Shown: one piece after another, positions 36,370 to 50,100 of the stretch
Layout: the number at the start of each line of letters is the position of its first letter
Position numbering within the stretch: position 1 is the stretch's first letter
Origin: Ischnura elegans
Lineage: Eukaryota > Arthropoda > Insecta > Odonata > Coenagrionidae
Assembly: GCF_921293095.1 (NCBI RefSeq)
Contig: NC_060254.1
Span: 106,850,917 to 106,914,916, forward strand
Reading direction: 5' to 3'
DNA: 64,000 nucleotides
Notes under the pieces: model-generated
Told to the model about the DNA's origin: nothing
The model's database searches: none
The model's input: only the letters and a program-made list of their open reading frames with translations
Program-made: the position numbers and the translations under genes

Positions 36370-39098
36370 ATTATAGGAATGGTACAACAGAAAACATATC
36401 ACAGCTTTATTTGGAAAAGGATGGCGGTCTTAAGTTTTTTTGCTATAAATGTGCTTCTCCTGCATGATTAGCACAATGCTTAGGAAAGTTAAGAAATACA
36501 GATTAAGGTACTGTTAGCCGCAACGACATCTAGTAAAAGTTTCAGAGAGCTCACATCACTCTCCTAGAGTATCCCTAATTACCCATGCCTAAACTCACTT
36601 TACTATTCACTACCTACTCTCAAATCAGTCAAACAAAATTTGTGATCTCAGTGAAGCGTGAAGCAGCCGCTCATCAAACTACTCTTCTCCATCTCCGCAT
36701 TGTATTTCACTAGTATTTGAATGCAATTTAATCACAAAAAATTATCATAAAACCTGTTGTCGGCGCTCATGATGCCTATGCATCTTTAAATAGCCATGAC
36801 TTATACATTCTTATCCTACGACTCTGGCGCGGACACAAGCGTATTCAGTTCGAGGCGCACATTTTTAGGTCTCTCATATTCGAAGACATGTCATATTTCC
36901 ATAATTCTGGGTCAAGTGTTTCAAATGGTTGATTGGGTCGAAGGGGAAGGAAGCAAATTGAATGCGTGAATGTTTCACCGAGTACCACCCTGAAGGATAA
37001 GCATATCACGAAATACGGTGGCGCAGGAAACGCAGAGACCAAATACGGATACTAATAATTAAAACTCAAAAGGCCAGTATCGAGACGTGCATCGAATTCT
37101 CCGAATCACTCCTTTATCGTGGTCAATTCATAATTTATTAAAAAGGACTGTCTGAAAGCAGAGCAGCGCATTTTCCAATTACTACCATTCCTACGACAAA
37201 TCCACAAATCATATAGTGAGAGAGTAAATAATATTACTCACTCAGGCTATATTGAGTACTAATAGGCCATAGTCATTCAGCGAAAACTGAATTAGCGAGT
37301 ATGTGTGTGGTATCAGTTGGTATCCAATAAATGCTATGGATACGGAAATAATTTTACCAAAGTTACCTCCAAGTCTTCGGTAAAATTTTAGAGAAAAAAT
37401 ACAGTGAAACCATGCAAGTAATACATATCACCCATAATATGTATACTTATTAATTTATATGACACCGAGGCCGACGTTATAATCTCCTATCAATCTGCCA
37501 ATAATGTCATACTTTTGTTGAAGAGTTTAGCTGCGTAATATTAATAACAACATCTTTAGATATTAATTGGATACAAGAATTAATCTTCCCACCACACTCA
37601 ATGATGTTGAGGCGGATAAAAAATACTTTCATCAGAAAATTTTCATCAATACGACAAATAGTGATTGAAACGCTTTCACTTTGGATAATGAACGGTGGTC
37701 AAGACATTAAGATGCACTGAACAGCCCTTGGTAGGAAATCATGGCGGATGATAAACTTTTCTTTGATACACAACTCTTTATATAAAAGCATTTCCCTCCA
37801 TTTAAACCTTCCATCATTGATATGTGATCACTTGATTAATAGCGCCGTTGTCAATCACACATGGAACAAAAAATAATTAATTTACTTGGAGATCGTGTCT
37901 CTCCATTCCCGATTTGATAAAAGGAACAATATAAAGATACTTATTGAAAATACGCTTGCTTTGGTTAAGATTCGGTCCTCTTATTTATTATTTTTTATCA
38001 TTACATTTTTTAAATATTATGTTAAATTTGTTATTATTATGTGTATCTAGGCTTGCTGAATATCGGTTTTTCATAAAATTGACAGTTTTGCAAATAAATA
38101 AAGCAAAAATATATCCATCCCAATATCTCCTGCCACAATCATTACAAGTAAATTTGTAGTTAATATTTTATGTGTATCACATTGATCGGGATAGACAAAT
38201 AAATCATTCATGAGGAATTATCTTCGTATATAGACTTGTAATGATAAAACACAATTCATGAGACAACCGAATATAAATCCAAACAATGTATTCTACGTTA
38301 TCCAATTTGAATAAATATGTATAATATACATTTTTATTGTTTATGTTGTCCCTTCCTCCCAGTCCGTTCATTATATAACTTATCATAGGCGTAACGACGT
38401 TTTTGGAAAAGACCGCAACGTTGACCTCAAGATAAGATACACCATATATGATCATTCTTTGCAAAGTTACTGAGCAACCTTTGCCAACAAAGAAGTTAAG
38501 GTAAAAAGCAGTCAGGACAAAAAAACACCGTCTAAAAGGAATACCGCCTCATTAGAATATTGGAAGGTAAAGGCTGAAGGGCGTCGAAGTGAAAATCTCC
38601 GTTTTAGAGGCTGCAGAGAGTTTTCACTTTCAAATCTACGGCGTATGCTCGCGTGGAGCGCAGGCCTTTGCCACGAGAAAGAGCCGTCACGTCATACTTT
38701 AGGTAATGGCCTTGTGTAAGCAACGGAGCGCACTGGGTCGCGGACATCTGATGAGCATCGCTGAAGATGGACGGACTGCGAGCTGAAGATTATATTTTCC
38801 CAGGGAATCTTCGCCACGAAACTTCGATGCTCAACAAATCCAAATAGAATAAAATTTCCTCCTTAATCAAATCCGCCGTGGTAGATCCCTCCTCAATTAT
38901 ATGTTAACCTTTCTCAAGTTAGAATCGAGAAGCTACATGCATAACGGAGTGTTCCTATGGCCGCATAGGAAATACCGACAGAGGAACGAACGCTTACAGC
39001 ATGAAGCCAAGTTCAAGAAATGATGAAAATGAAGGAGATTAATGACTAACTCTAAGGGTCGCACTAGAATAATTCCAATACATTGCGGCGATGCTTCC
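36370..39098. other. Gene-less stretch
   Basis: AT-rich DNA with no convincing exon. A TATATAAAAG at about 37778 is not followed by a recognisable coding exon. A more GC-rich interval lies at 38560-38800. Confidence 0.35.
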
Positions 39099-39106
39099 CA
39101 TGTCTG

Positions 39107-39275
39107 CAGTGGCGGATACATGGGGGGGGGGGGAGGGCTACTGGGCTATAAAGCCCCCCTTAGGTATCCAATTTACACTAGATAGAATGGTAATTTTTTC
39201 CGAACCCCCATTATTACTGCTGGAATTTTAACCCCCGCTTAGACCCCCCTTGTTCCTATCCTGGATCCGCCAGTG
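39107..39275. mobile_element. CAGTGGCG hAT MITE, copy 1
   Basis: It starts CAGTGGCGGATACATGG with a long G run and ends ...TGGATCCGCCAGTG. The 8-bp flanks catgtctg (39099-39106) and catgcctg (39276-39283) differ at one base. It is 169 bases with an interior rich in C-runs and G-runs. Confidence 0.75.
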
Positions 39276-39283
39276 CATGCCTG

Positions 39284-41160
39284 GATAAACTTACACCATG
39301 AGATGGTTTTAAAATTGGCAGAATTCAACTGTATCTGAAATTTTTACTTGAATGCTAAAATTCCTGTTCTAACACATAATCAAAATGAATGAAAGATTTA
39401 GTGTGCATAGAACGATCTACTTTACATAAACGTTGTATATGTCGACAATGATGACAGCATGTTGATAAATTCGACTGATTCAAAACAACTTCAAGAGATC
39501 ATACCTGTTAAAAATTCCGTATGCATTAATCGCATCCAATCTATCATATTTAACTATCGTGCCTCAGATACATCGTGGCTGATAATAAAACCGTGAATCT
39601 TGCAACAAACCTCGCCAGGATATTTGATATCGCATCGTTTCCTTTGTCCTTCAAACACCGTCCACCCAAATAAGTGGCGAGAAAAAAATACCCAATGCCT
39701 CTCATGTGAGCTCAAGGCGATGGTTCACATTTTATAATTGGAAGATATTCAAGATGCGTGAAGGCCCACCTAGATACCATACATCTGCCGTCAAATTCCA
39801 TTACACACAAACAGCAGCAAATTCAAAAATATTAATGCGCTTTCTACATATTTAATTAGTTTCGGATATAAGTACCGCGGTCCATGATGTCCAAACGATC
39901 GCATGTTGGGGACACCCGCGTCACATCTCTGACAACAGTCTCAACCTCGTTGCTGCCAAGACCATCAGCGCAAGGCTATGGTAACGCGCAATTGAAGAGA
40001 GGAATATCATGATGTAAACTGTATTGCTCGACCTGCCATTTCATCCCGAGCAGAGCAGCGAAGACGATACTGTTGGTGGATGTTTTAGTCCGGAATTACC
40101 CAAAACAAGATTGCTGGGATAGTTTGGGATTTTGAACGACAGTAAATGAATGTGTTGTTATTAAGAAAATTAATTTTAAAATAATCAACTGTTCAGAGAG
40201 GTAACTTGTTTTAAATAGAACGAATAGAAAAAAAACAAACTAACTTGGTGCGAACTTTGATTCATAGAATCCATAAATGGCTTATGTTACTCGAAGAAAA
40301 GAATTGACATTCCTGGATGCTTTATTTGAAATTGACGTACATAAAAAATTGCTCCTAATGACAGTGTACCAATTCAAGCCGAAACTCCGATCCGAATATT
40401 GAAATACAAGAAATCAGTCATGGCGTGACACTGTTGGAATATGTGGACTGCGTTTAGATAATCTTAAAAGCTTTCCTGCATCCTTCACTCTCTCGATTTT
40501 AGATTTCCCGAATAGATAAATTTTCCCGATTTGCCCGAATAATTACGACCGCATCGAAGTTGAATAATATCCCTGATTTTTTTTCTTCCGAAGATTTAAC
40601 TTATTTTTCGCAATGAAAAATCATATAACTGCATACCGAGATTGATTTTTGAATTGATATTTTTAGTATCGAGAGAAAGGTGGTAGTAATCGTAAGTTTT
40701 GGGCACCTCCTAAGCGTTCACTAGTACAACCGTGACTACGAGATTAAGGATTGTTGAAATCCCACTAAAACTTATCGAAAAAAATATTATGAGGCAATTT
40801 ATATGTTCTATTGTGGTGAGGAAGGGATTGAGCAAGCACTTCAAGAGTTATTCCGTTAGAAGGCGTTCATCAGACTCCACTGTCGTGACTACGAGATGAA
40901 AATTTGTGAAAATCTCCCTGGAAGTTGGAAAGATGATTCAAATGTTCGTTCTCCCCCTCCCCCCCCCAACCAATCTTCCAACTCTCACTTTCCTTGGTCC
41001 AACACAAGCCCACTCCAGCTCCTTCAATCCTTTCCTTCCCCCCCCCCTCCCACCCTTCCTGCAGCAGCGAGCACCGTCTCCCCTCGCTCAGACGGTCAAA
41101 CGCACCTCTTGGAGCAACACCGCCTTGACGACGACAGTGCGACGAGAAAACAAGTGAACG
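39284..41160. other. Region upstream of the CPAP1-like gene
   Basis: No genes were recognised. An approximate direct repeat containing GTGACTACGAGAT occurs at about 40713-40748 and 40860-40897. Pyrimidine-rich low-complexity DNA at 40950-41060 leads up to the first exon. TCAGAC near 41088 is a possible initiator; no TATA box was seen. Confidence 0.35.
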
Positions 41161-44100
41161 ATGGCGTGGGGTATTTGTGTTCTGCTCGTCTCTTTGGCGC
41201 TAACTCTCTCTCCAGAGTCCACCTCTTCTAAGTCAATACAGGTAAGCACATTTTCATTCTCTTTTTTAACACCAATGTGGTTCTTAACCGCTGGCCCGTA
41301 TGATCCTAGACTGTGACTCAACCATTACTATCATAGTACTTTACCGATTAAGGTAGGTTTCCAAGGAGTGTTCAAGAAGTGATCCGGAAGCCTCCCTTTC
41401 CTCCGAGCACTGCCTTCTTTAATTCATTGTAAGGCCTACTCCCTTTCAATCTATCTAAAAATCATATTCTTTTCCTTCCCCACCCTCGTTTCCCTAACAT
41501 TCTACCCTCGAACACCATTTTCAACATCCCCTCCCCGCTAAGCACTGATTCCATCTATACCTTCTGTCTCCTCCGTATCTCATCTAAAAGCTGCCTCTCA
41601 TCACCCACCATGTCCAGCACTTCGTCGTTCCTTTTCCTTTCCGTCCATTTCACCCTATCCATTCTTCTCCATACCCACATCTCGAATGCCTCCAACCTTC
41701 TCTCGTCTCCTTTCCTCAGTGTCCACGGTAAAGTAAAATATATCAATAGCAACATACTAACAAGCAAGCTGCTTTCAACAAGCGTGTTACGGGGTACAAC
41801 AGCTGTAAAAAGGAAATGCGGTTACGAAGTCCCGTATAGCATGTATTAAAAGTTTTTTTTTTTTGCTATCGAAGGAAAAACAAATTACTAAGCCGATCTT
41901 TATGGCATTCTCTCTACATTTTAGTTCTGTCGGACCTGGAAATATGTTGAGGTTCTAATTTGATATGTGATCTCAATGCGCTCTCAAAGACCCCGCTCGC
42001 TCACACAATCTAATTGCAAGCCCACCGTATTTACCACGAGTCTCCATCGGCTCCCAGCCTAATTAATTTCAAAGCGTTTTTCGTGCGCCCCCACCACTTT
42101 TCGACGAAGCTTTCCCTTATGTTTTATCAAGTTCACGTATCAAGTCTTTCTCCGCCGGATCTCGTATTTTCGCTGTGTGTTCAAGGTGTTGTCGGGCGAA
42201 AGCCTATCTCACTTTTTCGCCCGACCTCCTCCCCCAGTTCCCTACGCATCCCTCTCCAATTCTCCTGCATCCTCTTCCCAAATTACCTCTGCCTGTCAAA
42301 AGAAATAGGATCTTCATCAAGATGTGTTAAATGTGACTCGTAAGTAACCTTTGCGAACGAGAGAATAGGGTCGTTTCCTATTATTTTTTCATTGCCTAAA
42401 TCGAAACATTATTACTCCTGGAGTACGTATTTCACGCTTTTAGATTTTTAAATGACGATATGTATTTTTCGCGATTAAATGAAAAGTGAAAAATTTCAAG
42501 CGCGCGAAAACGCGACGGCTAAGTGAGAATGCTGGGAAAACTACGTGTGACGTCGTTCTGGTTCCCGCTGCCGCAAGTTAGGTGACCTTTGGGCGAGACT
42601 TTGAGCGTCGGCTAAGTAGGAATGATGGGAAAAGTCCATTCGACGTATTTCTGGTTCCCGCTGCCACCCTGTGAGGTGACCTTGAGGCGAGGCTTGAGCG
42701 CTGATACGACGCAGGCTGCTAGCAGGTAGCAGAGTACCCTACTAGCAGGCAGCGCTTGGCTTAATTATGGATTATTACTACTTTATCAAACGAAGGAAAC
42801 ATTCCGACCCTAGACAGGTTTAATAAGTGATTATTAAGAGATGTTTACCTGAGATCTGTGCCTCATGCATGCATTGGTAATCTCAGACGATGTAAAACTC
42901 CTATCTACTCGTATAGAAACTAGGTCCATGTGACGTCACGTGGAGTGGCATCGCATGGACCCCAATCTGACCTATTTCAAATGCAGTTAAAATTGACCAT
43001 TGCCATTCGTCTATACTGGCATCTCTAAAACCAAATAATTAGTATATTATGAAAACCCTAATGGTGGGTAACGAATAGCAATCAATGCATTTCGTTTTCT
43101 TTGATGAAGGAAACTACCCTGTTCCTAAGGGAGTGGGGGGAGGGGTTCTTTGGGGGTTCCAGCGCCCCCATTTTTTTCCATTGAGACAACCCTCCGCCAT
43201 ATAATTATCTGAGGAGGTCATCTAACCCGCGAAAACCTCTCTCCTGACACATCGATCCTTATAGAGCTACATTGCATTAAATCCGCTGATAACTACCGAT
43301 GAATTTACCTTTAAGCAAATGAAATAGATAACTGACATAATAGGATGTAAGTGTTTCCGATACTTGCGTGTTGACCACACAATATCAGCGTTTGCACCAC
43401 CATCCACCCAATCTCTCCTCCGATGCGCATTTTTGCCTTCAGATGGGAACGCATGCTTCTGGGAGGGACCCCAAAGTGCCGCAAAGATCGATCAGCGAAA
43501 GGATCGCTTTTTTTATGCCTGTTGGCATAACATTCTTTGTCAGGCCTAATTCACCCCAAGCGAAATCCGAACAAACCTCACTTCAATCTTCTTTTCGTAG
43601 TAAAAGTCGAAGGTGCTTCACGGGCAGCCTCCCGGCCCTGAACGTAATTTGCCCTGTGAACCAGAATGATGTCGCATTAAATAATCCTCATTTAAAGTCT
43701 CTGAAATGCTACACATTCATTACTCTCCTATATTCCCAATCACACCAAGGGTCTCAAAAAGAGTGTGCAGATACTTATAGTAGGCCCAAGTCCGTCTCCT
43801 CGAAGCTTTATGGTTTTTTTCCACTTTGGCGGGATTTAATCGGTTTTCGAAAATGCCCGCAGCGTGGCGCTGGGGACAGAGTGATCCAACACTCACAATA
43901 TAATATAAGCGAGAGATGGAACTTAAAATTTGTGAATGACATCGGCACGATTGTAATTTTTGGTTAGCATAAAACGCGAATGAAAACGTTTCTCTCTCTC
44001 TGCGTTCCCTCATTAGCGACGCGAGTTCCGACTTTCGTAAACGCAATGAAATGCGCGGAGGATGTCCAAATGCCAAATGGTGAATCGTATGGTGTTGTAA

Positions 44101-47100
44101 TATTGGTGGCCTTCACCCGAGCGAGGTCCAAACATCCTTTCCGAGTCTCCAACTCTCCACTTTCGCACGGGAAAAGCGCGAATTACACTGCGGTGGTGAC
44201 GCGTGATCTTAGGGTTTTCCGGCGTATCAGTTGCAGAAAAGTTTCTCGGGTTTTCCACCGGTTGATGTCGTCCATGTCTCCCGACGTTTCGATCAGCGAC
44301 TTGCGGCAGCGACTTCGGAAGATACCCTGAGGATGATCAGAAAGTCGCTGATCGAAACGTCGACGTGACATGGACGACATCAACCGGTGAAAAACCCGAG
44401 AAACTTTTATACACTGCGGTGGGTTTGCTGCACGCACGCCGTTCAGCGGTGAACAGAGGAGCGCTACGTTTTCCATAAGAATAACATGCCGGCATCAGAA
44501 AGGAAACCGAAAATATTTTCGCCCAATACCTACGTATTATAGTCATAAATTTTCATTCAACTTTCTGGAAACGAGCAATTCGTGCGTTTCGTTGCTTACA
44601 CTTTTATTTCCCACTTATGTTCAGTGAACGTTGTAATAATTCAATTAGGTTGGGAAAAATTCTACGTATTAACAGTTAAAAACTCGAACAAAATTCACTA
44701 ACTCTTGATTAATATTGTGGTATTCCATTATATGCTTTCTTTCATATCACACAAGTACTTATACCACTTGTATTTTACCGAGCGCGACCCAGGTTTCAAC
44801 GAATTATCATAATTAGCTCCTGAAGATGACGATAATTCATTGAAACCCGGGTCGCGCTCTGTAAAAAATAAGTGGTATAAGTAATTGTGTGATATCCAGG
44901 AAGTTAAATACTCGCTTTAAGTATATATTAGCTGAATTTGCAGTTTCACTCAAGTAGCAATGTGGTTGTTGGATATTTTTGGATGTGAGGCCTTTTGCTA
45001 TTAAAATCGGTTCTCGAAGCTAGCTAATAAAATTTACTTATTTCCGTGAATACCTAGGATAACCAGGAGAGTATAAAAATTACTAAAATGAGCCAGACAG
45101 GTATTTTCAGTCGGACATTCACGGCATCATTCTTATTCCGCCAATAGGGTGGTCTCATATTATTTTTTATTGCCCAAATCGAAAGATTATTACTCCTGGA
45201 GTACGCATTTCACGCTCTTAGATTTTCGAATGACGATATCTATTTTTCGTGATTAAACGAAAAGTGAAAATTTTCAAGCGCGCGAAAACGCGACGGTTAA
45301 GTAGGAATGCTGGGAAAAATCCGTGTGACGTATTCCTGGTTCCAGCTGTCGATTGGCTTAAATAAGGATTATTATTCCTCTATCAAACGAAGGAAACTTT
45401 CCGACCTTAGCCAGTTTTAATAGGTGATTATTAAGAGATGTTTCCCTGAACTCTGTGCCTCATGCATGCATTGGTAATCTCAGACGATGTAAAACTCCTA
45501 TCTGCTCGTATAGAAACTAGGTCCCTGTGACGTCATGTGGAGTGGCATCGCATGGGCACCAATATGGCCTTTTTCAAATGAGGTGAAAATTGACCATTGC
45601 CATTCGTCTAAACTGGGAATTCTAAAACCAAATAATTTGTATATTATGAATACACTAATGATTGGTAACGAATCGCAGTCAATGCCTTTCGTTTTCTTTG
45701 ATGAAGGAAACTAACCTATTCGTGACAAGCAGGCAACAGCTTAATTTTACATTCGAACATCTCCTCGCAGTTTTCCACTGTCTTTCTCTTGACACCATAC
45801 GCAAACGATTCCTAAGGATTATTCACTACTCCATGGAGGCAGTTGATCCCTGCATGAATCCTAACAGAGCACTCTTTCTTTACCTGAGGAACTCCTTCAT
45901 GCGTGGCATAGCTGTTTTCGTCTGCGCGTGCGCAGCGCCACCCATCAGATGTGAGATCACACCAGCTAACTCCATATGGCCCCCATGAAAAATTACTCAT
46001 GCTTGGAACAACATTTTCCATAGCAACGCGTCTTCTGCCCAAATTGTTTGCAAGTAATATTCCAATAGCCTTAATTCTCGTCACGAAATGACTGATTTTT
46101 TTTCAATTGACTGACTTTCAATGAATGGTTCAATGCGCACGACAACAGTTAACGACCACTTCCTCCAATCACAGCACAAGCCGCGCATAAATTTTGAGAT
46201 CCCTTTCAGCGGAATTAAGACTATTCTGCGTTTCTCAAAAGACAAAAATTCATTGCTGTCAGTTAACTTCAAGAGAAATTTGATTTAAATTAATTTCACA
46301 TTTCAAACTTTAGTTACGCTATTATAACTTGTTGTAAACCAATGGACGTACATTTTGAGCTTTCAACTTAATAGTTAGGCCAAGATAAATTGTTGTGAAA
46401 TATGATTAATGATTACCAAAAGCACTGTCTAGGATTCGAGTTCAAAATCCCTCGCACGACATTCAAACACGACGAGACTATACCGACTCCATTTAGAACT
46501 CTGGAGGCTGCTAATATATGCGCTTCTTGACTCCGAAAATTCCCCCTTTTTCCCACTTTCCAACATTCTCTCTTAATGAATGCCTTTACGTCGTCTCGCG
46601 GCCTTATCCGGATTTCACGACTTCCCGCGAGAAGACGAAGCCTTGATTTCTGTTCGACCTGCGAGTGAAAAGTTCCCAACAGTGCAATCAAGTTTATGGA
46701 TTCCAATTTGGGAAAAGGCCTCACAATCAGGTTGGAATAAAACCTTGAATGAAATCATTCTCAATAGCTGTAAACGAAATCAAAAGCCTCAAAATGTGAA
46801 AGCGTCACCTATATAATATAATTTTTCACGACTCACTTACTTCTTTGTGCCTTACTTCATATTAAAATGCAACAACGTTAAGCGTTTAAAAAATTAATTT
46901 TCTAGTCCCGGAATTGTAGACCATTTCGAAGAAATTTTTAAAATATAATATCTATCGTTGCCAAAAAGACATAGCAATCAGATTAAATAAGTAGAAGGCA
47001 CATTTGAAACTGGAGGTAGAGGAGGTTTGAATTTAATAAAAATGGGTTTGTTGAAATAAATTGGGTGAAAGGCATTTAAAGGTTTCAAAGCATTTTCCAT

Positions 47101-50100
47101 CTATTGATCTCCTTCCTTTTTGCAAGTTATGTCAATTTTTTCAATGCGGGCTACTTTTTATGGAAGTCACAGTGTGGAACATAACTTTAAGCCAAAAACA
47201 TTGCACCACAATTCAAATTCATGGAGCAGTTACTTATGTAGGTCCTTTTGAAGGAAATTTTAGTCTTCTCAATTTCAGCATAATCACTTTGTAAAAATGG
47301 TTGATAAAATATGCAAATACCTATCACAAAATTCAGTGAATTGTTTCACTGTACGATATAAACTGCAGCGAACACCTGCATATGTTGTAAAATCAGAATA
47401 AATCACCAACAGTAAAATAAAATGCAATTGAAAAACATTGATACATATTTTGTCTCCAACTTTGGACGGGATTTTACAGAGGAATTTAATATGAAGTTTT
47501 AATGGATTACCTCAATTTTTCGCCTACCAAAATTTGAGTTTAGTGATTAAAAATTAAATCCGGGTTCCAATCACCGCCGAAAATGCTGTTTTTTTTACAT
47601 AAATTTCATCATTTATATGCTTGCACACTTTTCTGCTAGCATTTGGTGGCATCAGGTATGGTTTTCAACTAATCGTCTAGCATGAAAACCTATTCTTAAT
47701 TGACTGGCACAGAGCGCATGAAAATAATGAAATATTGCCTCTTTTAAATCCTGGTCCAAGTTCGCATGAAAAACATTATTTCTCGATCTACATCTCGGTC
47801 CCTGTGCCCCAGTAAATAAGGTCCACTATCTATTGCAACAACCTGACTAGAATGATTTTACATTCAATATTTCATAAAATTTAAGCATGTAACTTCCATC
47901 TCGTTAACTATAGCCACCTAAAATTTGCTATCAGGAACGGAAACTTTAAGTTAATTTAATTAAATAATGGTTTCCGTAAAAGAAATTTCTGTTGAAGGAT
48001 CTATAAAATGCATTTACAATCAATAAGAAACTAAAGTGCTAAGAATGAGAAATCCTCACCGCCCACGGCGAATGCTCGTGAATTTCTGCTTTGAATGCGT
48101 TGGCGAGGGATCAGCCTTACAATTGACTTTCTATCCAACATGAAGTTATTCATTTAATTCTCACTCGATGAAAACTTAAACGCTTATATTCAGCAATAAA
48201 ATATAATTTTCATGCATCATGGATTCATCAAGATGGTTAAAGTGACATAAAGAGTTAGTGTCGATGTAAAATAATGAAGTGAGCACAATGTATGTCTCCG
48301 CCTCTCTGAAAATAGTGTCAAGGATTGAGAGTTTCAAAAGAGAACTGTGCACATGAGAGTGTGTTGGAGGGACATTCACGCACTCTCCAACCAGCCTAAA
48401 TAACGTAAAAACTTGTTCGAAATACCCGCACTTTAAGGAGAAATTTCAAGAGACATTCGAGAATAACTTATTTTAGTTAATAAATATTACGTAGGCCAAA
48501 CAATTAGCTCACGATTTCAGAAGAGAAAGTTGGCATAATTCATTAAACCTTCTTATTGCATTTCTCTAAAATATCCTGTCTAAAGATGGACACAGATTTA
48601 TTTCACTTGCTTTGTAACTCTTTCTTAGCCAGAAATCCCTTAATTATGAGCATGCGACAATGGGTATTATACTTGTCGCCCGTCATGGAGAGGGTCTATA
48701 ATGCAAGCGTAAGCCTTTTGATCACCTAGTCAGCAACAGCTTCCGTGAAAGGCCCTGTCAATCATTGTGAAAAAAATACTCATTTTTGCCAGTTGTTCCC
48801 ATTCAGCTATAATCGACGTTGGACTGTGTTTTCAGAGAGCAAACTAAAGAAAATAAGAATGAGAATTTCAATCAAGTTATAATAGTCCATAAACGTTGTA
48901 AATTCTTAAAAATGTAATGACGTAAGGTGACGGATGCCTACGATGCCATGAGCCCAGCGCCACGGGTGACTCTTCTGAAAAAAGCATGGTACAGCTCAGT
49001 CGCTGAACTAACCAAGGAAAATTATCATGCGACGACACACACAAACAACGCATAGCAAATGCGAGCAGCTCAATCCAACGATGCTCTCTTATTCTCGTAA
49101 AACCTACCGCTTACTCGAGAGTTCAATAGAGTAGTTTCCTTCATCAAAGAAAACGAAAGGCACTGATTGCGATTCGTTACCCACCATTAGAGTATTCATA
49201 ATATACAAATTATTTGGTTTGCGAAATCCCAATTTAGACGAGTGGCCATGGTCAATTTTAACCGCATTTGAAAAAGGCCAGATTGGCGCCCATGCGATTC
49301 CACTCCACGTGACGTCACAGGGACCTAGTTTCTATACGAGTAGATAGGAGTTTTATATCGTCTGAGATTACCAATGCATGCATGAGGCACAGATCTCAGG
49401 GAAACATCTCTTAATAATCACCTATTAAAACTGGCCGGAAAGTTTCCTTCGCTTGATAAGGAATAATAATCCTTATTTAAGCCAAGCGCTACCAGCTAGC
49501 AGGGTGCTCTTCTACCTGCTAGCATCCTACATCGTATCAGCACTCAAAGCCTTGCCCCAAGGTCACCTCACTTGCGGCAGCGGGAACCAGAACAACGTCA
49601 CACGGAGTTTTCCCGGCATTCACACTTAGCTGTCGCGTTTTCGCGCGCTTGAAAATTTTCACTTATCTTTTAATCGCGAAAAATACATATCGTCATTTTA
49701 AAATCTAAATCGTGAAATACGTACTCTAGGAGTAATAATCTTTCAATTTAGGCATTAAAAAATTAATAGGAAACCACCCTTTTATTCACGTACATCACTG
49801 AATACACATTGAAGTGCTTGAACATAAAGTCCAGGATATCAATCGCGAAAAAAATCAATTTTCTAACTAGAATCCCTCGAATAAGCTCCAAGTGATTTAA
49901 TGACAAATGCATTGCTTCCGCGTGGAACTAAAAAAACCCTGGAAATATGACAGCTCCCCTCTGCGTATGCAGATCTGTGATGACTAGCATTAATGATTAT
50001 TGTGTACCACAGTCCCATCTTCTCATGAGGATTTTTCTACGTTTCGTAATGAATTTAGGCAAGAAAGTTGGCCCACCTATATTTTATTAAAGAAGTTATA

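Noticed and set aside
37778-37830. TATATAAAAG followed by ATG
   Set aside because: The ATG frame stops almost at once and no exon with a donor site follows.
43368-43967. 199-codon open frame
   Set aside because: Long for this AT-rich DNA, but it has no domain, signal peptide or splice context, and antisense frames of similar quality overlap its 3' end.
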